Origin: Leucobacter chromiiresistens
GTDB lineage: Bacteria; Actinomycetota; Actinomycetes; Actinomycetales; Microbacteriaceae
Assembly: GCF_001477055.1 (NCBI RefSeq)
Contig: NZ_LDRK01000011.1
Coordinates: 1-52,878 of the forward strand
Direction: 5' to 3'
DNA: 52,878 nt
Both the position numbers and the translations under genes were made by a program. Positions 8,186 through 16,435 of the stretch are shown here, piece by piece (position 1 is the stretch's first letter; each line of letters begins with the position of its first letter). The notes under the pieces were generated by a model. It had not been told where the DNA came from. It was given only the letters and a program-made list of their open reading frames with translations, and did no database searches.

Positions 8186-9402
8186 GCGGCACCGTGAGCG
8201 CGTGCGACGTGCTCGTCGTCGGCGCGGGCCCGAGCGGCGCGCTCCTGGCTGCGGAGCTGGAGCGTCTCGGCGTCGAGGCCGTCGTGGTCGAGCAGCGCAT
8301 GGACCCCTCCCCGGGCTCCCGCGCCATCGGACTCCATCCGCCCGTGCTCGCCGCGCTCGAGGCCGGCGGCGCGACGGAGCGCATTCTCGCGGAGGCCGCC
8401 CGGATTCCTCGGGGCATCGCCGTGGTGGAGGGGCGCGCCGTGGGCCAAGTGCGCTTCGACCGCCTGCCGCTGCGGTTCCCGTTCGTCGCATCCGTGCCTC
8501 AGGCGGTGACCGAGGCGGCCGTCTCGTTCGGCGGGCCCGACCCGGTGCGCGGCGTGCGCGTCGTCGCGGTGGAACCCGCTCCCGACGGGGTTCGGGTGCG
8601 CGCGGAGTCGGTCGACGGCTCGCCGCGCGAGTGGCTGGCGGGCACCGTCGTGGTCGCCACCGGGGCGTCGGGGCGGCGTCTCGTGAGCGGGCTCGTCTCC
8701 GGCCGCTCCCGCGCCTACCCCGACCGCTACCTCATGTGCGACCTCGCCGCGGCGCCCGGCCAGCCGAGCGGCACCGCGGTGATCACCCTGGGCGCGCACG
8801 GCGTCGCCGAGTCGTTCCCGCTGCCCGGAGGCGGGCGTCGCCTCGTGGCGCGCGAGGCGCCGGAGGGAGCAAAGGGAGCGAGCGCGAGCGGCGGGTCGGA
8901 TGCGCAGCGGCTGGCGGAGGCCGTCGAGACCCGCATGCGAGCGCCCGAACTCGCGGCGATGGTGCGCGAGGCGCACCCGTTCGGCATCCGCCGCGCGCTG
9001 CTCGATCGCATGGTGATCGCGGGGTCGATCATCGCCATCGGCGATGCGGCGCACGAGGTGAGTCCGATCGGAGGCCAGGGCATGAATCTCGGCCTGCTCG
9101 ACGCCGCGACACTGGCGCCGGTGCTCGCGCGGGCACGCCAGGGCCGTTTGCGGAGTGCAGGGGCCGCCCACGGGGCGCGCCCGTCTTCCGAGCACCGGGA
9201 GGCGCTCTCCCGGTGGGAGCGCGACCGGCTCGCATCCGCGCGCACCTCCGCCCGCATCGCGGGTCTCAACACGATGCTGGGTCGGCCCTGGCCGCGCACC
9301 ACCGCGTCTCCGGCCGGCGCACTGCTCGGCGCGGCGCTGCGCACTCCGCTCGCCCGGCTGCCCGAGCGCGCGTACTCGATGGGTCTCGACCGGCGGGCGT
9401 GA
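8182..9402 (+). CDS. FAD-dependent oxidoreductase / aromatic hydroxylase-like
   Basis: A 406-aa flavoprotein of the UbiH/geranylgeranyl-reductase superfamily. It has the dinucleotide-binding VLVVGAGPSGALLA at residues 8-21, a VEQR acidic strand end, and the late GDAAHEVSPIGGQGMNLG motif that contacts FAD and substrate. It starts in a 4-bp ATGA overlap with the methyltransferase. By analogy with phenolic-lipid clusters it could hydroxylate the methylated resorcinol, possibly leading to a quinone. The 30-nt gap to the convergent ABC operon leaves no room for further genes. Confidence 0.88.
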   Translation: MSGTVSACDVLVVGAGPSGALLAAELERLGVEAVVVEQRMDPSPGSRAIGLHPPVLAALEAGGATERILAEAARIPRGIAVVEGRAVGQVRFDRLPLRFPFVASVPQAVTEAAVSFGGPDPVRGVRVVAVEPAPDGVRVRAESVDGSPREWLAGTVVVATGASGRRLVSGLVSGRSRAYPDRYLMCDLAAAPGQPSGTAVITLGAHGVAESFPLPGGGRRLVAREAPEGAKGASASGGSDAQRLAEAVETRMRAPELAAMVREAHPFGIRRALLDRMVIAGSIIAIGDAAHEVSPIGGQGMNLGLLDAATLAPVLARARQGRLRSAGAAHGARPSSEHREALSRWERDRLASARTSARIAGLNTMLGRPWPRTTASPAGALLGAALRTPLARLPERAYSMGLDRRA

Positions 9403-9432
9403 CCCCGCAGCTGCTCGAACGGCCGCCCGCGC

Positions 9433-10188
9433 TCAGCTCGGCGCGGAAGCGGCGCGCAGCAGCTCGTGCAGACGCGCTTCGAGCCGCGGCACCCGCGGAT
9501 CGGTGAGGATGCCGTCCCCGCGCGGAATGTCGCGCGGCACCGCGACCTCCCGAATCTGGCCGCCCGCCGCCGACGGCAGCACGAGCACGCGGTCGGCCAG
9601 CCGCACCGCCTCGCGGATGTCGTGCGTGACGCACACGATCGTCCACCCCGCACTCGCCCACATGTCGAGCAGCCACCGCTGCAGCTCGTCGCGGGTGATC
9701 GCGTCGAGCGCCCCGAACGGCTCGTCGAGCAGCAGGATCGGCCGATCCTGCACCACCGCGCGCAGAAACGACACCCGCTGCCGCATGCCTCCCGACAGCT
9801 GCCGGGGGTATCGCCGCTCCGCGCCCGCCAGCCCGAACGGCTCGAGCAGCGCCGCGGCGCGCCGACGCGCCTCCCGGCGGGGCACCCCCTGCACCTCCAA
9901 CCCGATCGCCGCGTTCCCGACGACGGTGCGCCACGGCAGGAGCGCGTCGCGCTGCGGCATGTAGGCGAAGGGCCGATCGCGCTGCGGCACGGGCGCCCCC
10001 GAGAACACGACCTCGCCGGCGTCGGGGCGCAGCGCACCGGTGAGCAGGGAGAGGAGCGTCGACTTGCCGCTCCCGCTCGCGCCGATGATCGCGACGACCT
10101 CGCCCGCTGCGACGTCGAACGAGACGGCCTCGAGCACCGCCCGGTCGCCGAGGCGCTTGCCGATGCCGCGCAGTTCGAGCAGGCTCAC
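9433..10188 (-). CDS. ABC transporter ATPase for thiamine/HMP-type substrate (ThiZ-like)
   Basis: A 251-aa nucleotide-binding subunit of the nitrate/taurine/HMP type. Walker A is GASGSGKS (about residues 36-43), the Q-loop lies in YMPQRDALLPW, the signature is LSGGMRQR, and Walker B with the catalytic Glu is ILLLDEPFGALD. The switch His is in CVTHDIREA. The GTG at 10188 forms a GTGA overlap with the permease stop, so the two are coupled. Last gene of the riboswitch-led operon, which supports a thiamine-precursor role. Confidence 0.9.
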   Translation of the reverse strand: MSLLELRGIGKRLGDRAVLEAVSFDVAAGEVVAIIGASGSGKSTLLSLLTGALRPDAGEVVFSGAPVPQRDRPFAYMPQRDALLPWRTVVGNAAIGLEVQGVPRREARRRAAALLEPFGLAGAERRYPRQLSGGMRQRVSFLRAVVQDRPILLLDEPFGALDAITRDELQRWLLDMWASAGWTIVCVTHDIREAVRLADRVLVLPSAAGGQIREVAVPRDIPRGDGILTDPRVPRLEARLHELLRAASAPS

Positions 10189-11033
10189 GCCGATCCTCCC
10201 CCGACCGAGTCGACGCGCCCCTGCTCGATGCGCAGCCACGGCGCAGCCCAGCGCTCGATGAGCACGACCGCTCCGAACAGGCACAGCGTGAGCACCGTGC
10301 TCACCCCCACCGCGGCGAGCACCAGATCGGTGCGGAAGACGTTCTTCGCCGACTGCATGTACACCCCGAGACCCGCCACCGCCCCCGCGTACTCGGCGAA
10401 GATCGCCCCCACCACGGCGTACGTGATCGAGATGCGCAGCGACGAGAAGAACGACGCGGTCGCCGCGGGGAGCCGGACGAGGCGGAAGACGGCCGCGCGC
10501 GACGCCCCCATCGAGGCGAGCAGGCGCTCGGCCTCGGGATCGGCCTCGGCGAAGCCGCGCAGCAGACCGACCACCATCGGGAAGTACGTGACGAACGCGA
10601 CGAGCAGGATCTTCGGCAGCAGACCGAAGCCGAACCAGAGCACCACGAGCGGCGCGAGGGCGATGAGCGGCAGCGTCTGACTCACGATGAGCAGCGGCAG
10701 CAGGGCGGTGCGCAGGATCCTCGAGAAGTCGAGCAGGGTCGCCGTGGCGAACGCGAATGCGACCGACAGGGCGAACCCGGTGATCGTCGCGACGAGCGTC
10801 GGCACCGCGTGGCGCAGCAGAGCCTCGTGCTCGCCCGCCCCGGCGCCGACGACACGGACCGGTGAGGGAAGCACATCGGCGGGCACCGCACCCGACACGG
10901 CGACCGCCTGCCACAGCCCGAGGAGCACGAGGAGGGCGCTCGCCGGCGCTGCGACGGCGCCGACGAGCGCCGCCCGGTTGCGTCTCCGCGGCGCCGCGAC
11001 GAGGCGGGGGCGGAGCTCGGCGGATGGGGTCAC
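10185..11033 (-). CDS. ABC transporter permease for thiamine/HMP-type substrate (ThiX-like)
   Basis: A 282-aa permease with about six transmembrane helices. It has the SsuC/TauC/ThiX-type binding-protein-dependent transport segment, in which an EAA-like loop (FAEADPEAERLLASMGAS, about residues 165-182) contacts the ATPase. The first about 25 residues are basic and cytoplasmic. The GTG at 11033 overlaps the binding-protein stop (GTGA) and the stop overlaps the ATPase start in the same way, so the three genes form one tightly coupled transcript downstream of the TPP riboswitch. Confidence 0.9.
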   Translation of the reverse strand: MTPSAELRPRLVAAPRRRNRAALVGAVAAPASALLVLLGLWQAVAVSGAVPADVLPSPVRVVGAGAGEHEALLRHAVPTLVATITGFALSVAFAFATATLLDFSRILRTALLPLLIVSQTLPLIALAPLVVLWFGFGLLPKILLVAFVTYFPMVVGLLRGFAEADPEAERLLASMGASRAAVFRLVRLPAATASFFSSLRISITYAVVGAIFAEYAGAVAGLGVYMQSAKNVFRTDLVLAAVGVSTVLTLCLFGAVVLIERWAAPWLRIEQGRVDSVGGGSA

Positions 11034-12079
11034 TCGAGGTACTCGTCGGTGTAGTACGCGCTCCAATCGGGCTCTTCCGCGAGCGGCTCGCCCGCCGCGT
11101 CGGTGAGGAAGCCGCCCGCGTGGAGAAAGCCGCCGAACGCGTCCCACGCCTCGGGGTCGGCGGCGCCGATCTCGCGATCCGGCGAGACGAAGTACTCGCT
11201 CGCGAGCAGCTCCGCGCTGCGGTGCACGAGGTCCTCGGCCGCGCCGAGCGTATCGGGATTGGCCTCGATGAGCAGGTCGGCCGCCGCCTCGGGCTGCTCG
11301 GCCGCATACGCGTAGCCGCGGGCGACCGCCTGCACGAACGCCCGCGCCTCCTCGGGGTGGGCGTCGAGGTACGCCTCGCTCGACACGATGCCCGTCGACT
11401 GCTGCTCGGGCACGCCGAAATCCTGGTAGCGGAACTCGCGGTAGGGGTGCCCGTCGAGCTCCGCCTGCAGGTTCTCCCAGGTCGCCACCGACAGCGTGAA
11501 GTCGATGCGCCCCTGCGACAGGGCCTCGTACGCCCCCGTGTCGAGCACGACCTCCTCGAACTCGCCCTCGCCCCCGTCGCCCGCGATCGTCGCCTGGGCG
11601 AGCGCGGTGTAGAGCGGCGACCCGAACCCGCCGAAGGTGGCGCCGTCGAGATCGGACGGGCGCTCGACGTCCGCGCGATCCGCCAGCGTCACGAGTCGGC
11701 CCGAATCGCGCTGGGTGACGCGATACACCGACACGAGGTCGAGGCCGGCGGTGCGCGCCACCTGCACGTTCGACTGCCCGCCGATGCCGAAATCGGCCTC
11801 GCCCGCCGAGACGAGCTGCGTCGCCGGGGTGGAGCCGTACGGGAGGATCTCGACGTCGAGGCCGGCCTCGTCGAAGTACCCCAGTTCCTCGGCGACGAAC
11901 ACGCCGATGTGGTTCGTGTTCGGCGCCCAGTCGAGTGCGAACGCGACCGGCGTCGCATCCCCGCTCCCTGCGCTCTCCGCGGCGCCGCCCGCGCAGCCGC
12001 CGAGCGCGAGCGCCGCCCCTGTCAGCGCCGCCGCCGTCACCGCGCGGGTCGTTCGGGTATGGAAATCGTGATGGCGCAT
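11030..12079 (-). CDS. Lipoprotein substrate-binding protein, NMT1/THI5 (ThiY) type
   Basis: A 349-aa lipoprotein. A basic n-region and hydrophobic helix lead to the lipobox LGGC (Cys about residue 29), then a Gly/Ser/Ala linker. The mature protein opens with FALDWAPNTNHIG, the hallmark of NMT1/THI5-like proteins that bind hydroxymethylpyrimidine precursors. It continues with an ADFGIGGQS segment and a PSDLDGATFGGFGSP block typical of type II periplasmic-binding folds. GGAAGGG lies about 11 nt before the ATG. The TPP riboswitch directly upstream supports uptake of HMP or a formylamino-pyrimidine such as FAMP; the exact ligand cannot be read. Confidence 0.92.
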   Translation of the reverse strand: MRHHDFHTRTTRAVTAAALTGAALALGGCAGGAAESAGSGDATPVAFALDWAPNTNHIGVFVAEELGYFDEAGLDVEILPYGSTPATQLVSAGEADFGIGGQSNVQVARTAGLDLVSVYRVTQRDSGRLVTLADRADVERPSDLDGATFGGFGSPLYTALAQATIAGDGGEGEFEEVVLDTGAYEALSQGRIDFTLSVATWENLQAELDGHPYREFRYQDFGVPEQQSTGIVSSEAYLDAHPEEARAFVQAVARGYAYAAEQPEAAADLLIEANPDTLGAAEDLVHRSAELLASEYFVSPDREIGAADPEAWDAFGGFLHAGGFLTDAAGEPLAEEPDWSAYYTDEYLE

Positions 12080-12120
12080 GAATGCGTGCCCTTCCGTTGC
12101 GATCGGGCACGGGTTCGTAG

Positions 12121-12215
12121 AGTGTCTCCCTGCGCTGGCATGATCCAGATCAGGTATGACGGTCGAAAGCTGTGGACTTTCCTCTCAGCCCGGCCTACCG
12201 GACTCCCGTGTGGGC
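12121..12215 (-). promoter_or_regulatory. TPP (thiamine pyrophosphate) riboswitch, THI element
   Basis: On the minus strand the core blocks are in the right order: GGCTGAGAG in the pyrimidine-sensing arm (around 12182-12190), then ACCTGATCTGGATCATGCC (around 12137-12155) and GCGCAGGGAGAC at the 3' side. They are separated by a short variable hairpin. The element lies about 40 nt upstream of the binding-protein start. It should reduce expression of the three transport genes when TPP is abundant. No clear terminator is visible after it, so control is probably translational. Confidence 0.93.
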
Positions 12216-12266
12216 TTCACCCTAGCAACAATCGTTCACCCGCGACACGGGCCGCGACCGGTCGCC

Positions 12267-12272
12267 TAGGGT
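12267..12272 (+). promoter_or_regulatory. -10 box 6 nt before the ykoF-like start (leaderless pattern)
   Basis: TAGGGT followed by GGGGGC and GTG at 12279. No separate Shine-Dalgarno fits. The promoter lies upstream of and divergent from the riboswitch, so this operon is not under its direct control. Confidence 0.4.
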
Positions 12273-12278
12273 GGGGGC

Positions 12279-13079
12279 GTGACCACCGATACGCACCAGA
12301 CGCCGCTGCCCGACACTCCCGGAGCACCCGGGGCGCCCGGGGCGCCAGCGGTCCCGACGCCCGAGCAGTACGGCGTCGGCGCGCGCTTCACCCTCTCGGT
12401 GTACGACTCCGACTACGTCCGCATCATCCTGCAGGCGCTCGACGCGGCCGACGCCACCGGTCTCGCCGTCGAGACGAACGACATCTCCACCTGCATCACC
12501 GGCGCGGAGCAGCGGGTGCTCGAATACCTGGAGCAGGTGATCGCGGGCGCCGCGCGCAGCGGAGCGCACCTCTCCGCCGCGATCCTGCTCTCCCGGGGCT
12601 GCCCCGGCGAGCTGCAGTGCGCGCTGCCGCCCGGCGTGGACGCCGTCGGGGCCGAGCCGATCCGGCTCCCCCGGAGCGGGGTGCGAGCGCGCGCGCACTG
12701 GTCGCTCTACCCCCTGCTCGACGCGCGAACGGCATCGTCTCCCGGCTCCGCCGCCGCTTCCGCCGCCCCAGGCGCCGGGGAGGCGCGCCCCGCCGACCAC
12801 ATGACGCCGATCTACGCGGCCATCGAGCAGGCGAAGGCTGCGGGCGTCTACTCCGGATCCGACCACTACGCGACCCGCCTCGACGGCGACCTCGCCGCAG
12901 TGCTGACGACCGCCGCGAACGCGTGGATCGGTGTGGGTGCAGTGATCCAGCACGTCGTCACGCACCTCACCGTGTCGATCAACAGCCCCTCCCTCGCGGG
13001 CGCCACGGGCGCCGCGGAAGCCTCGGACGCCACGGGCGCCGAGCACGCCGAGCACGCCGAGCCGGGTTCCCCCGAGTGA
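12279..13079 (+). CDS. ykoF: YkoF-family thiamine/hydroxymethylpyrimidine-binding protein
   Basis: A 266-aa protein built from two tandem ferredoxin-like YkoF domains. Domain 1 (about residues 35-115) has ARFTLSVYDSDYV, ETNDISTCITG and a closing SRGCPGE. Domain 2 (about 135-235) has HWSLYPLL, GSDHYATRLDGD, HVVTHLTVSINSPS. These match the B. subtilis YkoF pattern, whose two domains bind thiamine or HMP. A Pro/Gly/Ala-rich head, an Ala/Ser inter-domain linker and an Ala/Glu/His tail are extra and low-complexity. The GTG stop-start overlap with the flavin monooxygenase indicates an operon. The divergent ThiY-type transporter supports a vitamin B1 link. Confidence 0.9.
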   Translation: MTTDTHQTPLPDTPGAPGAPGAPAVPTPEQYGVGARFTLSVYDSDYVRIILQALDAADATGLAVETNDISTCITGAEQRVLEYLEQVIAGAARSGAHLSAAILLSRGCPGELQCALPPGVDAVGAEPIRLPRSGVRARAHWSLYPLLDARTASSPGSAAASAAPGAGEARPADHMTPIYAAIEQAKAAGVYSGSDHYATRLDGDLAAVLTTAANAWIGVGAVIQHVVTHLTVSINSPSLAGATGAAEASDATGAEHAEHAEPGSPE

Positions 13080-14392
13080 CCGCGGCGCAGCGCAGCATCC
13101 ACCTCGTCGGCATGGTCAACCCGCCGACGAGCCAGTACGCGGAGAACTGGCGCAACCCGCTGAGCCGAGCCGACTGGCTGAGCGGCGCGTTCCACGCCGA
13201 CCTCGCCCGGACCCTCGAGCGCGGCTGCTTCGACATGATCTTCTTCGCCGACGCGCTCGCCGTACCCGAGGACGGGGCGGGCGACTACGCCACCACGCTG
13301 CGCACCGCCGGGAAGGGCGCCATCTATCTCGATCCGATCGCGAAGGCGGCCCTCGTCGCGGGAGCGACCTCGCGCATCGGCATCGGCGCGACCGTCTCGA
13401 CGAGCTTCGTGCCCGCCTACGCGATCGCGCGGCAGCTGCTCTCAGTCGACCACCTGTCGGGCGGACGGGCCGCGTGGAACATCGTCACCTCGACGACCGA
13501 CGCCGAGGCGCGCAACCTCGGGCAGGCGGGCATCGCGTCACCCGCCGAGCGCTATGACCGCGCCGACGAGGTCGTGCGCACCGTCGATGCGCTGTGGCGG
13601 TCGTGGGAGCCCGATGCGCTCGTCCACGATCGGGGGCGGGCCGTCTTCGCCGACGCCGCTCGCGTGCACCGCGTCGACGGGAGCCTCTCGCGCGGGCCGC
13701 TCACCCTGCCGCAGAGCCCCCAGGGGCGCCCCGTGCTCATGCAGGCGGGCTCATCGCCTCGCGGCCGAGCCTTCGCCGCTCGCTGGGCGGAGGTGGTCTT
13801 CGCGATCGGCGACTCCCCCGACGCCATGCGCGAGCTGCGTCAGGAGATCCGGGACCGCGCCCGCATCGACCACGGCCGAGACCCCGACGCGATCCGCGTG
13901 CTGCAGGGCGTGCAGCCGATCGTGGGCTGGACCGACGCCGAGGCCGATGCGAAACTCGCCGCGCTCGTCGCGCAGATCGACCTGCCGAGCGCGCTCGAGA
14001 AGCTCGCGCGGCTGCTGCACGCCGAGGCGCTCGACGCCGCAGCGCCCGCCGCGGAGGTGCTCGCCGCGCACCGCGGCGCCACGGGCAGCGTCGGCTTCGA
14101 GGACATGCTCGCGGCGGTGAGCGCGCGGCGCTCCTTCACCGTCGGCGACCTCGCCATCGAGCAGGCGCTCAACCAGCTGCACCCGCAGCTCGTGGGGTCG
14201 CCAGAGACGATCGCCGACGAGATGCAGCACCTCTTCGAGAGTGAGGCCGCCGACGGGTTCATCGTCATGCCGGCGCTCTACCATTCGTCATTCGAGGACT
14301 TCGTGAACGGCGTCGTGCCCGAGCTGCAGCGCCGCGGGATCTTCCGCCGCGCGTACCGGGGCGCGACGCTGCGCGAGCACCTCGCCGAGTAG
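13076..14392 (+). CDS. LLM-class flavin-dependent monooxygenase (NtaA/SnaA/DszA type)
   Basis: A 438-aa TIM-barrel monooxygenase using reduced FMN from a separate reductase. Family blocks visible are MVNPPTSQYAENWRNP near the N-terminus, FDMIFFADALAVPE, IGIGATVSTSFVPAYAIARQL, HLSGGRAAWNIVTS, the AERYDRADE substrate-loop region and QAGSSPRGRAFAA. The GTG at 13076 overlaps the ykoF stop by 4 nt, so the enzyme is coupled to a thiamine/HMP-binding protein. Known relatives oxidise nitrilotriacetate, dibenzothiophene sulfone and pristinamycin. A role in oxidising a thiamine breakdown product is suggested only by position. Confidence 0.88.
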   Translation: MTAAQRSIHLVGMVNPPTSQYAENWRNPLSRADWLSGAFHADLARTLERGCFDMIFFADALAVPEDGAGDYATTLRTAGKGAIYLDPIAKAALVAGATSRIGIGATVSTSFVPAYAIARQLLSVDHLSGGRAAWNIVTSTTDAEARNLGQAGIASPAERYDRADEVVRTVDALWRSWEPDALVHDRGRAVFADAARVHRVDGSLSRGPLTLPQSPQGRPVLMQAGSSPRGRAFAARWAEVVFAIGDSPDAMRELRQEIRDRARIDHGRDPDAIRVLQGVQPIVGWTDAEADAKLAALVAQIDLPSALEKLARLLHAEALDAAAPAAEVLAAHRGATGSVGFEDMLAAVSARRSFTVGDLAIEQALNQLHPQLVGSPETIADEMQHLFESEAADGFIVMPALYHSSFEDFVNGVVPELQRRGIFRRAYRGATLREHLAE

Positions 14393-14648
14393 GCGCATGC
14401 CGGATCGAGGGCGGGGCGCCGCCCCGCTTCCCCTCCCCTGGCGGGACCGGGCCCGCCGGCGCACATGTTTGTCGCCGATGCACCCCTCAAACGCCTGTGC
14501 GTCGGCGAAACAGTGGTGCACCGGCGGAGCGGGCGCGGCGCGAGCGGGCGCCTGCACCGGCGGAGCGGGCGGGCCGACCGCATCGGGCGCCCGGACGTGG
14601 CGGCGGGGTGCCGAGGCGGCGCGGCGCCCCGAGCGGGCGCGGCGCCGC
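14393..14648. other. Intergenic region with stem-loop and 19-bp direct repeat
   Basis: No credible gene. An 11-bp stem (14472-14482 with 14498-14508, one G-U pair, 15-nt loop) lies between the convergent monooxygenase and RpiR genes and may act as a bidirectional terminator. Further on, a TGCACCGGCGGAGCGGGCG unit occurs twice within about 60 bp. Confidence 0.4.
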
Positions 14649-15614
14649 TCACTCCTCCAGCGCGCCCGCGAGCACGGTGAGCACCGCGGCGCGGGCCTCG
14701 CGCCCGCGGTCGCCGCGCATCTCGACGAGCGCGTCGACGAGGTGCTCGGTGAGCAGCATCAGCACCGCGCGGGAGGTGTGGATGAGCTCGTCGTGGAACC
14801 TGCCGCCGACGGGCGGCACGACGAGGGCGACATCCGACTGCTGCTCGACCGCCGACCGCGCGAACGACGTGATCGCGAGCACCCGCGCCCCGCTCGCTCG
14901 AGCCGCACTCATCGCCTCGAGCGTCGCACGGTTCGCGCCGGATCCGGAGAAGACCACGCACACCGACCCCTCGCCGAGCTGACGGGCGGCGATCTGCTGC
15001 GCCATGGCGTCGGCGAACTGCTCCACCGGTCGGCCCGCAGAGGCGAGCCGCATCGCGAAGTCGAGGCCGAGCGGGCTCGACAGCCCGTTCGCCACGACGA
15101 GGAGCCGCTCGGCCGAGTCGAGCGCCCGTACGAAGGCCTCGACCGCCTCGGGCGTGAGCGCCGCCAGCGTGTCGTCGAGGCGGGCGGCGAGTCGCGCGAT
15201 CCGCCCCCGGAGCGTGCCCAGGATCGTGGCATCGCCGAGCTCCCCGGCCGCAGCACCACCGCCGCCGTTCGCGGCGCCCTCAGCACCACCACCACCCGCG
15301 CCACCACCACCGGCACCACCAGCACCCGCACCACCGCCACCCGCTGCGGCGCTCTCGAGCGCGAGCTCCTGCACGAGCGCGACCCGCAGCTGCGGATACC
15401 CGTCGTACCCGAGCGACTGCGCCGCCCGGATGACCGTGGTGCGCCCCACCCCCACCCGTTCGGCGAGAGCTTGAGCCGTGCATGCGACCGCTCCGTCGCG
15501 ATCGGCGGCGATGGCCTCGACGACGCGCCGCTCGGTGCGCTGCAGCGCCGGCGCCAGCGAGGCGATGCGCACGCTGGGCCGTGCGTCGGGGTGTCCCTGC
15601 CAGGTCGTGGTCAT
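14649..15614 (-). CDS. MurR/RpiR-family transcriptional regulator
   Basis: A 321-aa regulator with an N-terminal RpiR helix-turn-helix (about residues 15-80, with the ALAERVGVGRTTVIRAAQSLGYDGYPQLR recognition region) and a C-terminal SIS sugar-phosphate-binding domain (about 155-290, with the GSGANRATLEA and ARVLAITSF strands). The linker of about 37 residues is almost pure Gly/Ala and is encoded by imperfect CCACCACCG-like repeats, likely variable between strains. ATGA overlap with phnE. It is last in the HAD-phnDCE operon, so it likely controls that operon in response to a phosphorylated sugar-like ligand; an inverted repeat at 19064-19074 is a possible site. Confidence 0.88.
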   Translation of the reverse strand: MTTTWQGHPDARPSVRIASLAPALQRTERRVVEAIAADRDGAVACTAQALAERVGVGRTTVIRAAQSLGYDGYPQLRVALVQELALESAAAGGGGAGAGGAGGGGAGGGGAEGAANGGGGAAAGELGDATILGTLRGRIARLAARLDDTLAALTPEAVEAFVRALDSAERLLVVANGLSSPLGLDFAMRLASAGRPVEQFADAMAQQIAARQLGEGSVCVVFSGSGANRATLEAMSAARASGARVLAITSFARSAVEQQSDVALVVPPVGGRFHDELIHTSRAVLMLLTEHLVDALVEMRGDRGREARAAVLTVLAGALEE

Positions 15615-16435
15615 CCGGCTCCGTTCGTGATGCGGCGACGGATCGCCCCCGAGATCGCATCCATCAGCATCGTCGCGGCGATGACCACGATGAGCAGCAT
15701 GCCGACGGTGTCCCACTGCCGATAGTTGGTGTAGTTCGACAGCATACTTCCGATGCCGCCCGCGCCCACGATGCCGAGGATGGCCGAGATGCGCACGTTG
15801 AGCTCGAGCGCGTACAGCCACTGGTTCGCGAACAGCGGCCACGCCTGCGGGAGCGCCGTGGCGCGGTTGATCTGGAATTGGGTGCCGCCGGCGGCTCGGC
15901 CCGCCTCCATGTAGCGATGGTCGGCGGCGTCGATCGCCTCGGAGACGAGCTTCACCACGACGCCGATGTTGAAGAGGAAGAGGGTGACCACGCCGGGCAG
16001 GGCGCCCACCCCCACCATTGCGACGAGCACGGTGGCGAACACCAGGTCGGGCACCGCGCGGTTGATGTTGTTGACGGTGCGCACGAGTGCGCGCGTGAGA
16101 CGATTCGGGTTGGTGGGCGCTGCCGCCCAGAGGGTGAGCGGAATCGAGCAGAGCGCCGCCGCGACGGCGCCGACCAGCGCCATCTGCAGGGTCTCGAGCA
16201 GCGGAGCCCAGGTGCGGGGCAGGAACGCGAGGTTCGGCTGGGCGAGCTGCACGAGCTTCGTTACACCGTTGCGCCAGTGCTGCACGATGGCGGCGAGGTC
16301 GAGTTCGATCCCGCCGATCGACGGGAGGCACGTCGCGACGGTGAACGCGGCGACCGCTGCCGAGACCAGCACCGTGCGCAGCGTGTTGCGCGGCTTCGGC
16401 GGCACGTCGAGCCGGGTCGGGATCGCGGCGCTCAT
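15611..16435 (-). CDS. phnE: Phosphonate-type ABC transporter permease PhnE
   Basis: A 274-aa permease with about six transmembrane helices. PhnE-type features are the [21 protein letters not shown] region with a conserved Arg-x-x-Pro, the [20 protein letters not shown] coupling loop that docks on the ATPase, and [15 protein letters not shown] near the C-terminus. ATG at 16435 overlaps the phnC stop (ATGA), and its own stop overlaps the regulator start. Substrate may be a phosphonate, phosphite or organophosphate; no C-P lyase genes are in the window. Confidence 0.9.
   Translation of the reverse strand: MSAAIPTRLDVPPKPRNTLRTVLVSAAVAAFTVATCLPSIGGIELDLAAIVQHWRNGVTKLVQLAQPNLAFLPRTWAPLLETLQMALVGAVAAALCSIPLTLWAAAPTNPNRLTRALVRTVNNINRAVPDLVFATVLVAMVGVGALPGVVTLFLFNIGVVVKLVSEAIDAADHRYMEAGRAAGGTQFQINRATALPQAWPLFANQWLYALELNVRISAILGIVGAGGIGSMLSNYTNYRQWDTVGMLLIVVIAATMLMDAISGAIRRRITNGAG

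Noticed and set aside
10862-13075. N-terminal extension of the monooxygenase frame back to 10862
   Set aside because: The open frame continues upstream but encodes Arg-rich shadow sequence opposite the ABC operon; the family N-terminus begins right after the GTG at 13076.
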